From Pseudarthrobacter sp. W1I19 (GTDB taxonomy: Bacteria; Actinomycetota; Actinomycetes; Actinomycetales; Micrococcaceae), in the NCBI RefSeq assembly GCF_030817835.1, contig NZ_JAUSZR010000001.1:1550001-1614000 (forward strand): 64,000 bases of DNA, given 5' to 3'. Below, piece after piece: positions 34,347-43,600 of the stretch. Within the stretch, counting starts at the first letter, position 1; the number at the start of each line of letters is the position of its first letter. The translations under genes were made by a program, and so were the position numbers. Under the pieces are notes generated by a model. The model did not search any database. It saw only the letters and a list, made by a program, of their open reading frames with translations, and was not told where the DNA came from.

Positions 34347-35501
34347 ATGATCTTCCTCGACGCCGCCGCCACCACCCCCGTCCGCCGTGAAGTGCTGGAC
34401 GCGATGTGGCCGTACCTGACCGGAGAGTTCGGCAATCCCTCCAGCCACCACACCCTCGGCGAGGCTGCAGCCACCGCGCTCGCGGATGCGCGGCGGACGG
34501 TGGCAGCGGTGCTGGGCTGCCGGGCGGGCGAGGTAACCTTCACCGCGGGCGGAACGGAAGCGGACAACCTGGCGGTGAAGGGCATCGCCGTGGCCAGGCA
34601 GGCTGCTGACCCGCAGCTCAACCGGGTGGTGATCAGCGCCGTCGAACACCCCGCCGTGGAGGAATCGGCACGGTACCTGGAGCGCTTCCACGGCTTCATC
34701 ATTGATGTGGTTCCGGTAGACGGGACCGGACAGGTGACCCCGGAGGCGTTTCAAAAAGTGCTGACGCCGGAAACAGCGGTGGCCACCGTGATGTACGCCA
34801 ACAACGAAGTGGGAACGGTCCAGCCCATTGCCGAACTGGCAGCCCTGACACACGAACTGGGCATTCCTTTCCACACGGACGCCGTCCAGGCAGCCGGGTG
34901 GCTGCCGCTCGACACGAAGGCGCTGGGTGTGGATGCGATGAGCATTTCAGGGCACAAGCTGGGTGCGCCCAAGGGATGCGGAGTGCTGTTCGCCCGTGGA
35001 CGCACCAAACTCGAGCCGCTGATCCACGGCGGCGGGCAGGAACGCGGCCGCCGGTCAGGAACAGAGAACGTGGCCGGCGCCGTGGGCCTGGCCACCGCCC
35101 TGACATTGGCATATGCAGGCCAGGAGGAACAACGACGGCGGGTCACCGCACTGCGGGACACATTCATCAGCGCTGTGCTCGGCGGCGTTCCCGGCGCCGT
35201 CCTTACCGGGCATCCTTCTGTGCGACTGCCCTCCGTGGCATCGTTCTGCTTCCCCGGAACCAGCGGCGAGTCAGTACTCCTTGAGCTCGAACGCCTGGGC
35301 GTGGTCTGCTCCAGCGGCTCAGCCTGCGCGGCAGGCTCGGACGCGCCCTCGCCGGTGCTCACGGCACTGGGCGTTGCGCCCGAGGTGGCCCAGACGGCGG
35401 TACGGTTCAGCTTCGACGCAACGGTGACCGAAGCGGAATTGGCCGCGGCGGCAGCGGCGGTGGAATCCGCCGTCGGACGGGTCAGGGCGCTCGGCGCCTG
35501 A
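34347..35501 (+). CDS. cysteine desulfurase (NifS/IscS-like) of the nad operon
   Basis: A PLP-dependent enzyme taking sulfur from cysteine, 384 residues. It opens with IFLDAAATTPVRREVLDAM. The PLP lysine is Lys204 in SISGHKLGAPKG and the active-site Cys is Cys327 in SSGSACAAGSDAPS, a short loop as in NifS/IscS group I enzymes. Its place at the end of the NAD operon suggests it builds the NadA 4Fe-4S cluster, as described for nad-linked NifS proteins in other bacteria; that role is inferred from context. An FAH-family gene lies convergent, 30 nt downstream. Confidence 0.93.
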   Translation: MIFLDAAATTPVRREVLDAMWPYLTGEFGNPSSHHTLGEAAATALADARRTVAAVLGCRAGEVTFTAGGTEADNLAVKGIAVARQAADPQLNRVVISAVEHPAVEESARYLERFHGFIIDVVPVDGTGQVTPEAFQKVLTPETAVATVMYANNEVGTVQPIAELAALTHELGIPFHTDAVQAAGWLPLDTKALGVDAMSISGHKLGAPKGCGVLFARGRTKLEPLIHGGGQERGRRSGTENVAGAVGLATALTLAYAGQEEQRRRVTALRDTFISAVLGGVPGAVLTGHPSVRLPSVASFCFPGTSGESVLLELERLGVVCSSGSACAAGSDAPSPVLTALGVAPEVAQTAVRFSFDATVTEAELAAAAAAVESAVGRVRALGA

Positions 35502-35531
35502 CTGCACCAAAGCCCCTGAGGCGCTCCCTGC

Positions 35532-36380
35532 TCAGCTGCCGGAAGGCGCGGGCCAGGGCGAGGCAATCACAGGATTAACGAGCTCACCAATCCCTTCGAC
35601 ACGGCACACCACCGTGTCGCCCGGGGCCAGCGGAGCGCACTCTGCCGGGAAACCCGTCAGCACCAGGTCGCCCGGGTGGAGGGTCATAAACGAGGTCACG
35701 TACACGAGGATCTCATCGACTTTCCAGCCCAGGTCAGCGGTGCTGGCGGCCCGGAGGGGAGTGCCGTTGTGCACCACGTCCACGGCCAGGTGGGAGTCGT
35801 CCAGGCCGGTCACCATCCACGGTCCCGTGGGCGTGAACGTGTCCTGGCTCTTGGCGCTGATCCAGAGTTCATCGGTCTTCTGCAGATCCCGGCACGTGAC
35901 GTCGTTGCCGATGGTGAAGCCCAGGACGGCGCGGCGGGCGTTGGCTGGAGTCAGGCCCCGCGACCTGGTGCCGATCACAATGGTCAGCTCCGCCTCCGGA
36001 TCCACCCGCCGCATGCCGGGCGCCAGTTCTATCGCGTCTCCAGGCCCGATAACGCTGGTGGCCGCCTTGTGGAACGCCTGCGGCCGCAGCTCCCGCCCGG
36101 ACTGGCCGGTGTTGTGTGCCATCCCCAGGACATTGGCGGGCACGCTCGGAGCGAGGAATGAAAAGGAATCCTCCCCCACCCGGTCCCCGGGCTGCCACCC
36201 CTCCCGCGGGTGGCTGGAGGCGTTAACCAATGAATCCCGAAAGGGGCTGCCAGTAACCGTCCACGTGCTGCCGTCCGCCCCGCCAAAGTCCGCCGCATCG
36301 CTGGCAACGAAAAACTGTTCCATTGGATAGGCAGGGGACAGGGGACGGACGCGCGCAATGCGGCGGGGGAGGGCAGTCAT
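35532..36380 (-). CDS. fumarylacetoacetate hydrolase family protein
   Basis: A 282-residue FAH-fold protein. The metal-binding core is in VDPEAELTIVIGTRSRGL and FTIGNDVTCRDLQ, and the C-terminal LVLTGFPAECAPLAPGDTVV stretch is the usual family end. Members hydrolyse or decarboxylate 2-oxo acids in aromatic degradation, or act as oxaloacetate tautomerases/decarboxylases; which applies here is not visible. TAGGAT 6 nt before the ATG predicts a leaderless mRNA. No catabolic cluster surrounds it. Confidence 0.88.
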   Translation of the reverse strand: MTALPRRIARVRPLSPAYPMEQFFVASDAADFGGADGSTWTVTGSPFRDSLVNASSHPREGWQPGDRVGEDSFSFLAPSVPANVLGMAHNTGQSGRELRPQAFHKAATSVIGPGDAIELAPGMRRVDPEAELTIVIGTRSRGLTPANARRAVLGFTIGNDVTCRDLQKTDELWISAKSQDTFTPTGPWMVTGLDDSHLAVDVVHNGTPLRAASTADLGWKVDEILVYVTSFMTLHPGDLVLTGFPAECAPLAPGDTVVCRVEGIGELVNPVIASPWPAPSGS

Positions 36381-36386
36381 GAGGGA

Positions 36387-36392
36387 ATCCTA
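36387..36392 (-). promoter_or_regulatory. -10 box TAGGAT of a leaderless promoter
   Basis: On the minus strand TAGGAT ends 6 nt before the ATG at 36380. Confidence 0.55.
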
Positions 36393-36438
36393 CGGGGCGT
36401 TATGAATCAAACGTGGCGGGAAGCCGGCTGCGGTTCCG

Positions 36439-37125
36439 TCAGTAGAGCTCGCCCACCGGAATTTCCACGGCCAGCCGGTTGGACGGCCCGGGCAGCGGGC
36501 ACGCCCAGGCCTCGTTATAGGCGCAGGACGGGTTGTAGGCGAAGTTGAAGTCCAGCACAAAAGCGGCGTCCGGACCGGTCCCGTCGACCCCGTGGAACGC
36601 GCCCTTGATGGTGTCCAGCAAGTACCGTCCCGCCCCGTAGCTGCCGCCGGGCTGGCCTGCCGTGGCATCACGGAACGGTACAAAAATACCGCCGCCGTAG
36701 CCATGCAGCTTCCACACCCCGAGCTGGCCCATCTCGGGCAGGTCGAAAGTTCCCAGCCGGATAAACCGGACCACGCCGTCCGTGGCGGTCTCCACGCTCA
36801 TCTCCCGCCCCGCACCTTCCTTGGTCAGCGGCACATGGAAACGGTAGATGGGATCGTAGTCCGCCGTGTTGAGCCCGGAAAAGCGTGCCTTGTCCTGTGC
36901 CGTGAGGGCTGAGGCAGGGTGCGTGGCAAACATCAGGTCGCGCTGGTGGCGCCAGTAGGAGTGGGCCTCGGACGGGTTCTCGAGCGCCAGCTTCCGGACA
37001 TTGGCGTAGAGGGCGAAGGTCCGCAACCGCCAGTCGGCGATGTCGACGGCGGAGATGTTCGCCAGGGTGTCGCCGGCTCCGCCCAGGGTTTCTTCGGCTG
37101 TGCCGTGCTGCTGATCGTGCGCCAT
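36439..37125 (-). CDS. DUF1684 family protein
   Basis: A 228-residue cytosolic protein of unknown function, matching DUF1684 by its WRxxxxxLYANVRKL start, FATHPASALTAQDKARF, RFIRLGTFDLP and the final FNFAYNPSCAYNEAWACPLP motif. The conserved FNP-CAY-CP segment in the second half looks like an active or ligand site, but the family has no established reaction. TAGGCT 6 nt before the ATG predicts a leaderless mRNA. It is divergent from the lipoprotein gene at 37260, with 134 bp between. Confidence 0.85.
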   Translation of the reverse strand: MAHDQQHGTAEETLGGAGDTLANISAVDIADWRLRTFALYANVRKLALENPSEAHSYWRHQRDLMFATHPASALTAQDKARFSGLNTADYDPIYRFHVPLTKEGAGREMSVETATDGVVRFIRLGTFDLPEMGQLGVWKLHGYGGGIFVPFRDATAGQPGGSYGAGRYLLDTIKGAFHGVDGTGPDAAFVLDFNFAYNPSCAYNEAWACPLPGPSNRLAVEIPVGELY

Positions 37126-37131
37126 AACCCC

Positions 37132-37137
37132 AGCCTA
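37132..37137 (-). promoter_or_regulatory. -10 box TAGGCT of a leaderless promoter
   Basis: On the minus strand TAGGCT ends 6 nt before the ATG at 37125. Confidence 0.55.
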
Positions 37138-37247
37138 GTCCCCGCACCGTACCGGGCCCGCCCGACGGCGACACGAACCTCCAGTGCCTGCCCTCGCCGA
37201 GGGGAAACGCCCCTCCGCCCATCCCCGCCTGCCGCCCCCGGTCCGGT

Positions 37248-37253
37248 TAGGCT
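37248..37253 (+). promoter_or_regulatory. -10 box TAGGCT of a leaderless promoter
   Basis: TAGGCT ends 6 nt before the ATG at 37260. Confidence 0.55.
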
Positions 37254-37259
37254 GGCTGC

Positions 37260-38072
37260 ATGAGTGGCATGGCAACGACGGTGCGGTCCGGTGTATCACT
37301 GCTGGTGGCGGGCGCCTTCCTCGCCGGCTGCTCCAACGCAGGGCCGGTCCAGCCGGGCTGGACTGCGCAGCCGGGTCCGTCCGGAGCCGCAGGCTCCAGC
37401 GCTTCCGCGCCCGCATCCGACGCCTCCTCAACGGCGGCCTCCGATGGCGCAGCTCCCGCCTCCGCCTCCTCCGGCGCGCCGCAGGCAGTGGGCACGGCTT
37501 CGGCCTGGAAGACTTTTTCGGACGCTGGCAGGACCGTCAGCTTCGACCTGCCGGAGGACTGGGTCGCCCAGTCCGTCACGCCGGAGGAAGGCACCTTGCC
37601 CGGTGCGCTGAAGATCGAAGTGAAGAAGCCCGACGGCACGTTTATGGCAGCGCTGCGGACCGGGCTGCCGCCGTCGTCCGCGGAATGCCCGGAAGCATCC
37701 CGGCGGGCTTACACGGTGGTCAGCAGTGTGCCGGTGGAGGTGTCCGCCACAGGCGGGGAGGGGACCATACCGCCCAGGGCGGTATTTCGTGTGATCCAGG
37801 GTTACAAATACTTTGGCTCCTACGGCCTGACCAACGTGGCGGGCGGCACGGACGGCCAGGCCTGCGAGCTCCGGAACATCCTGCGGGGCCCGGCCGGAAA
37901 GGGTGACTACTCGTTCGGCGACGTCGTCTCCGTCAAGGCCTTCGCCCCCGACGAAAAAGTGGCCCCCGCCAAGGCGTTCGACACCCTCGACCAGGCCGCC
38001 CGGTACGCCAACGAGGGCACCGAATTCGCCAACGTCCAGCGGATGCTAATGTCTCTGAAGATCAAAAACTAG
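37260..38072 (+). CDS. putative lipoprotein of unknown function
   Basis: A 270-residue secreted protein. The signal peptide ends in lipobox LAGC with Cys24. An Ala/Ser/Pro-rich linker (about 25-75) tethers a folded C-terminal domain of about 190 residues that starts with WKTFSDAGRTVSFDLPEDW. That start resembles the beta-sandwich of PsbP/LpqN-like lipoproteins, but the match is too weak to name. The mRNA is probably leaderless. The transglutaminase-like gene lies 74 nt downstream on the same strand. Confidence 0.8.
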   Translation: MSGMATTVRSGVSLLVAGAFLAGCSNAGPVQPGWTAQPGPSGAAGSSASAPASDASSTAASDGAAPASASSGAPQAVGTASAWKTFSDAGRTVSFDLPEDWVAQSVTPEEGTLPGALKIEVKKPDGTFMAALRTGLPPSSAECPEASRRAYTVVSSVPVEVSATGGEGTIPPRAVFRVIQGYKYFGSYGLTNVAGGTDGQACELRNILRGPAGKGDYSFGDVVSVKAFAPDEKVAPAKAFDTLDQAARYANEGTEFANVQRMLMSLKIKN

Positions 38073-38146
38073 TTAGTCCCGTACCCGGCCCGAGTGCTGC
38101 GACAAGCGGTGACTTTTCTTCCACCGCACCCAACCCGGAAAGAGCC

Positions 38147-38953
38147 ATGGAACGCAGTGTTTCCGCACGACTGGTCTTCAAAACCGCAACCAACACCAAG
38201 GTGGCCATGGCCGTCGCGGTGGCGAGGAACGTGGGCTATTCCTCCTTTGAGGAGTCACTGTCCGTCACGGCCGGGGGCGGCCAGGTTCCGCTGACCGAGG
38301 TGGCCGACCACCACGGAGGCCGGTTCCACTACATGGAGTTCGCCGATCCGGCGGAGGTGACGGTGGAATACTCCGCCACGGTGGCCGGAAAAGCCGAGCC
38401 GGAAGAGGCGGAGCTTGCCGACCGAATCCGCTACGTCCGGCCCAGCCGCTACGCTGAGTCCGACCGCCTCCTGCCCACCGCCTACGCCGAGTTCGAGGGG
38501 GTCCAGGGCGCCGGTCTGCTGCACGCCGTCAGGAACTGGGTGAACGGGGAACTGCGCTACCTCAGCGGAGCATCCCGGGGCACCGACGGCGCAGTGGAAA
38601 CCCTGCTCAGCCGGCGCGGAGTTTGCCGGGACTTCGCGCACCTGGCCATCGCATTGCTGCGCTCAAAGGACATTCCCGCCAGGCTCGCCGCCGTCTACGC
38701 TCCCGGCCTGGCACCGATGGATTTCCACGCCGTGGCCGAGGCCTACGTGGAGGGTGCCTGGCACGTCATCGATCCCACGGGGCTGGCCCCGCGGGAATCG
38801 ATGCTTCGGATCACTGCCGGCCGGGACTCCGCTGATACCGCCTTCCTGTCCACCGTGGGCGGGAGCCTGATCCTTCACCAGCTGCAGGTCACCGCAGTTG
38901 TCAACGGCATCCTGCCGGTGGAGGATCCTTCCCGCCTGATGCAACTGGGCTGA
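38147..38953 (+). CDS. transglutaminase-like domain protein
   Basis: A 268-residue protein with an N-terminal beta domain (about 1-110) and a transglutaminase/cysteine protease-like core. The catalytic triad is visible: Cys160 in RRGVCRDFAHLA, His194 in MDFHAVAEAYV and Asp209 in WHVIDPTGLAP. There is no signal peptide, so it is probably cytosolic. Related proteins are annotated as transglutaminase family proteins, often peptidases in practice. The ATG follows GGAAAGAG. Its stop codon abuts the stop codon of the convergent MarR gene without a gap. Confidence 0.87.
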   Translation: MERSVSARLVFKTATNTKVAMAVAVARNVGYSSFEESLSVTAGGGQVPLTEVADHHGGRFHYMEFADPAEVTVEYSATVAGKAEPEEAELADRIRYVRPSRYAESDRLLPTAYAEFEGVQGAGLLHAVRNWVNGELRYLSGASRGTDGAVETLLSRRGVCRDFAHLAIALLRSKDIPARLAAVYAPGLAPMDFHAVAEAYVEGAWHVIDPTGLAPRESMLRITAGRDSADTAFLSTVGGSLILHQLQVTAVVNGILPVEDPSRLMQLG

Positions 38954-39427
38954 TCACCTCCGGTCAGCGGGCCCCAGCGAATTGCGCAGCTTCTCCGTGA
39001 GCCGCCGCAATTCCGTCTGCTCTTCAGGTGTCAGGGCCGGACCCATCAGGGTGGAGATGTCCCGGACGTGCTCGCGGCCGATCTCCTTCTGCAGCTCCCG
39101 GCCTTCCTCCGTCAGTTTCAACAGCACGCCCCGGCCGTCCTCCGGCGCCGGCATCCTAACCACCAGCCCCCGCTTCTCCAGCCGCTCCACCATCCGGCTG
39201 AGGCTGGACTGGCTGAGGAGGACGTTGTCGTTGAGCTCGTTGAGGCGAAGCCACCCTGTGGGACAGCGTGACAACGTGAACAGGACGTCATACTCGTTGA
39301 CGGCAAGCTTCCGGAAGGCCGGACCGGCCTGAAGCTTGCGCATGACGGCCACCTGGGCCCGGAACAGCGACTCCCAGGTCTCGGCTGCGAGGCGTACCGG
39401 TGATTCGGGACTGTTGCCGGCCATCAT
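38954..39427 (-). CDS. MarR family transcriptional regulator
   Basis: A 157-residue MarR-type regulator. The winged helix covers about residues 45-115: LTLSRCPTGWLRLNELNDNVLLS, then the recognition helix SQSSLSRMVERLEKRGLVVR and the wing RMPAPEDGRGVLLKLT. Its ATG overlaps the TGA of the upstream luciferase-like gene (ATGA), so both are co-transcribed. The perfect palindrome at 40621-40638, in front of that operon, is its probable operator, giving an autoregulated oxidoreductase-repressor pair. Confidence 0.9.
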   Translation of the reverse strand: MMAGNSPESPVRLAAETWESLFRAQVAVMRKLQAGPAFRKLAVNEYDVLFTLSRCPTGWLRLNELNDNVLLSQSSLSRMVERLEKRGLVVRMPAPEDGRGVLLKLTEEGRELQKEIGREHVRDISTLMGPALTPEEQTELRRLTEKLRNSLGPADRR

Positions 39428-40566
39428 GCCTCCACGGAGGACTTTTCAGTGCCCCGGGCGTCCTGGCCCTGCCCTGCCTGCGCCTCCTGGGCGGCCAGCG
39501 CCGCGGCAACCCGGTTGGCATGGGTAGGCGGTTCGGGAACGTGGGCCGGCGTGAGGGCGGCGTACTCCTTGCGCAGGACAGGCAGGACTTCCTCACCGAA
39601 CAGGTCCAGCTGCTCCAGCACGGTCTTCAGCGGCAGGCCGGCATGGTCGATCAGGAACAGCTGCCGCTGGTAGTCGCCGAAGTACTCCCGGAAGGTCAGG
39701 GTCTTTTCGATAACCTCCTGCGGGCTGCCGACGGTCAGGGGCGTCTGCGAGGTGAAGTCCTCCAGGGAGGGCCCGTGCCCGTAGACCGGAGCGTTGTCGA
39801 AGTAGGGGCGGAACTCCTTGACGGCGTCCTGCGAGTTCTTCCGCATAAAGAACTGGCCGCCCAGGCCCACGATCGCCTGGTCTGCCTTGCCGTGGCCGTA
39901 GTGCTCGTAGCGCTCACGGTAGAGGCTGATCAGCTGCTGGTAGTGCTCCTTGGGCCAGAAGATGTTGTTGGCAAAGAAGCCGTCGCCAAAGTACGCGGCC
40001 ACTTCGGCGATCTGCGGCGTGCGGATGGAGCCGTGCCACACGAAGGGGGCCACGCCGTCGAGCGGGCGCGGGGTGGAGGTGAAGTTCTGCAGCGGGGTGC
40101 GGAACTTGCCGGACCAGTTCACCGTATCTTCGTCCCACAGCTTGCGCAGCAGGCTGTAGTTCTCGATGGCGAGCTCCACGCCGTCCTGGATGTTCTTGCC
40201 GAACCAGGGGTAGACGGGAGCGGTGTTGCCGCGGCCCAGGACCAGGTCCACGCGGCCGTCGGCGAGGTGCTGGAGCATGGCGAAGTCTTCGGCAATCTTG
40301 ACCGGATCATTCGTGGTGATCAGCGTGGTGGCCGTGGACAGGATGATCCGTTCGGTCTGCGCCGCGATGTAGGCAAGGGTGGTGGTGGGGGAAGAGGAGA
40401 AGAAGGGCCGGTTATGGTGCTCGCCGATGGCGTAGACATCCATGCCGATTTCCTCGACCTTCTTCGCGATGGCGACGGAGGCCTTGATGCGCTCGTTCTC
40501 GGTGGGGGTCCGGCCCGTGGTGGGGTCCGTGGTGATGTCACTGACGCTGAAAACACCGATCTGCAT
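39424..40566 (-). CDS. LLM class flavin-dependent oxidoreductase
   Basis: A bacterial luciferase-like monooxygenase, 380 residues, FMN-dependent. Family segments are AKKVEEIGMDVYAIGEHHNRPFF split across the first 80 residues, LSTATTLITTNDP, AEDFAMLQHLADGRVDLVLGRG and PFVWHGSIRTPQIAEVAA. The last 45 residues are a charged low-complexity tail. The ATG at 40566 has a GGAAAGG ribosome site; a frame extending to 40635 would run into the operator. It is the first gene of an operon with the MarR regulator, suggesting induction by a toxic or aromatic ligand. Confidence 0.9.
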   Translation of the reverse strand: MQIGVFSVSDITTDPTTGRTPTENERIKASVAIAKKVEEIGMDVYAIGEHHNRPFFSSSPTTTLAYIAAQTERIILSTATTLITTNDPVKIAEDFAMLQHLADGRVDLVLGRGNTAPVYPWFGKNIQDGVELAIENYSLLRKLWDEDTVNWSGKFRTPLQNFTSTPRPLDGVAPFVWHGSIRTPQIAEVAAYFGDGFFANNIFWPKEHYQQLISLYRERYEHYGHGKADQAIVGLGGQFFMRKNSQDAVKEFRPYFDNAPVYGHGPSLEDFTSQTPLTVGSPQEVIEKTLTFREYFGDYQRQLFLIDHAGLPLKTVLEQLDLFGEEVLPVLRKEYAALTPAHVPEPPTHANRVAAALAAQEAQAGQGQDARGTEKSSVEA

Positions 40567-40607
40567 GATATGCCTTTCCGTTGCTTGGACTTGCTGGCCT
40601 TGGTTCC

Positions 40608-40638
40608 AGTATAGGCCATTTAGATGCGTTTGCATCTA
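40608..40638 (-). promoter_or_regulatory. promoter with candidate MarR operator
   Basis: On the minus strand TATACT (40608-40613) is a good -10 box for the luciferase-like gene. A perfect 18-bp palindrome, TAGATGC-GTTT-GCATCTA (40621-40638), overlaps the -35 region and the spacer. The size and placement suit a MarR dimer acting as repressor. Confidence 0.65.
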
Positions 40639-40681
40639 TCGACGGATACAACGCTGCCGCACGGAAAATATTCCGCAGTTT

Positions 40682-43600
40682 TTACTCGGGGCTTCCAGGT
40701 GCTGCGCGACGCCCGCTGACCTTGGGTATCATGCCGGTGGTCCAGTCGCGGAACTCCTCGTCGACGTCGGCGCCGGGGCCGAATTCCGGGCGCTCATGCA
40801 GTTCCCGTAGCAGCGCCTTCTTCTCCCGGCGCCCCTCCACCAGGCGGTAGAGGACGGGAACCAGGACCAGGGTCAGGGCAGTTGACGAGACGAGGCCGCC
40901 GATAACCACCACGGCCAGGGGCTGCGAAATGAAGCCGCCGCCGCCCGTCAGCCCGAGGGCCATCGGAGTCAGGGCGAACACCGTGGCCAGGGCGGTCATC
41001 AGGATGGGCCGGAGCCGCTGGCGCGCGCCGTGGGTGATGGCATCCGCCACGTTCATCCCCGGCCGGCCGTCGCGCGGTTGCCGGTACTGGTTGATGAGGT
41101 CGATCAGCACAATGGCGTTGGTGACCACGATGCCCACCAGCATCAGCATGCCGATCAACGACGGCAGGCCCAGCGGAACCCCCGTCACCAGGAGCAGGGC
41201 CACGGCGCCGGTGGCCGCGAACGGCACCGAGACCAGCAGGATCAGGGGCTGGATGAGGGATTTGAACGTGGCCACCATGATCACGTAAACGATGGCGATC
41301 GCCGCAAGCAGGGCAAGCCCAAGCTGCTGGAACGACTCCTGCTGCTGCGTGGTGGCGCCGCCGATTTCGGCGGTGACCCCGGCCGGCAACTGGACCCCGG
41401 CGAGGCGCTTCTGGACCTCCGTGTTCACGGCACCAAGGTTGGATCCCGACGGCGTCACGGACACGCGTGCGGTGCGCTGGCCGTTGCTGGCGGTGATGGA
41501 CACCGGGACGTCCACCTGTTCCACCGCGGCAATGCTGCCGAGCGTCACAGGAGCGCCGGCGGCGGGAAGCGGAATTGCGCGGACAGCGTCAATGCTGGTG
41601 AACCTGGTGCCCTTGCCGATCTGGACCGGGAAGTCGTCGGTGTCGATCCGCACGGTCCCGGCAGGAATGGGGCTGATGGTCGACGCGAGGACGCCCGCCA
41701 CCTGTTCCTCGTTGAGCCCCGCGGCGACGGCTTTGGCACGGTCCACTTTCACCTGCACCACGGGCTGGCTGGCGGCCAGGTTGGTGGCCACTTCGCTGGT
41801 GCCCGGGACACCGGTCATGGCATCGACCATGGTGTCGCTGGCAGCCTGCAGGTCCGCGGTGGTGGCCGCCTTGATGGTGATGTCCACCGTAGAGGACGTT
41901 CCGAAGCCGCCCTGCTGCGTCCCGACGGAGACCTTTCCTGAATCAGGCACTTTTGCCAGCTCGTTCCGCACAGTTTCCTGCAGCCGGGCCTGGTCCGCCT
42001 TTTCATCGGTCACCACGGTGAAGGTGGAGTTGGAGGATCCGGTGGAGGTGATGGCGGCAAACCCGGCCTGTGCATTGCCGCTGGTCACCTGTACGTCACG
42101 GACGCCGTCGATCCCGCGCAGGACCTCCTCGAGGCGGATGGCGGCGGTGCTGGTGTCCGCCAGGCTGGTGCCGGCCGGCAGCACCTGCCGGACGGTCAGG
42201 CTGTTCTGCCCGGAATTTCCCAGCAGGTTAGTGGCCAGCAGGGGTGCCATGGCCGCGGTGCCGCCCAGGACCAGGGCGGCGGCAACCAGGGTGACTACCG
42301 GATGCTTCTGGGTCTTGGTGAGGATGGGAAGATACCCGCGCTGGAGCCTGCTGCGCTGCTCTGCCTCCTGGGCCTTGGCACGGGCCTCGGAGGCATTGCG
42401 GCGCGCTGCCACGCTGCCCGGCGTGAGGCCGGGAGTCCGAAGGAACCAGTAGGCAAGCACGGGAACGATGGTCAGCGAAACCAGCAGTGACGCCAGGAGC
42501 GCCATGGTGACGGTGAGGGCAAACGGCCTGAACAGCTCGCCTGCGAGTTCGCCCACGAAGGCAATGGGCAGGAAGACTGCCACTGTGGTCAGCGTGGAAG
42601 CCGTGATGGCGCCGGCCACTTCGCGGATGGCGGTCAGGATGGCGGTGACCTTGTCCTCGCCGTAACTGAGGTGCCGCTTGATGTTTTCGATGACCACGAT
42701 CGAATCGTCCACCACCCGGCCGATGGCGATGGTGAGCGCGCCAAGGGTGAGGATGTTCAGCGAGTAACCGGTGGCAGACAGGCCGATAAAGGTGATCAGG
42801 AGCGAGAGCGGGATGGATACGGCCGTCACCAGGGTGGAGCGCGCGGACATCAGGAACACCAGGATGACGGCCACGGCGAAGCCCAGCCCCAGCAGGCCTT
42901 CGGTGGTGAGGTCCTTGATGGATTTTTCGATGAACGGGGCCTGGTCGAAGACCGGGGTGAACTTCGCGTTGGATCCCAGTTCTGCCTCAAGCTCGGCCAG
43001 GGTGTCACGGACCGCGTGCGAAATGCCTACGGTGTCGCCTTCGGGCTTCTTGGTGACGGAAACCGCAAGGGTTTCCGCTCCGTTGGTCCGCGTGATGGAA
43101 GTCCGTTCGTCATCCTTGACGGAGACGTCAGCCACGGAACCGATGGTGGCGGCGTTTTTGGCTCCGGAGAGCGGCAGGGCCTTGATGGCGTCCAGGGAAT
43201 CAACGGGACTGCCGATCTGCAGGGACAGCGTCTTCCCCTGCTCCTCGAGGGTGCCCGCGGGAACCAGCGCGCCGTTGTTCCCCAGGGCGTCGCGTATGGA
43301 CGTGATGCTGGCTCCGGATGCAGCCATGGCATCGGGGCGGGGAAGGATCTCGATGTGCTGGGTGGCGCCGCCGGTCACATCGGCGCCGCGGACGCCGTCG
43401 ATCTTCTGCAGGCGGGGCACGCTCAGCCGCTGCAGGTCCGCGTTCAGTTCGCTGAGGGACTTGTCCGAGGACACCGCCAGGAACACGATGGGAAAATCGC
43501 TGATGCTTCCCGCAATCGCCTGCGGCTGGACGTCCTCGGGGAGGTTCCGCTTGGCGTTGGAGATGGCCCGGTCAATCTGGTTCCGGGCGCGGTCCAGGTT

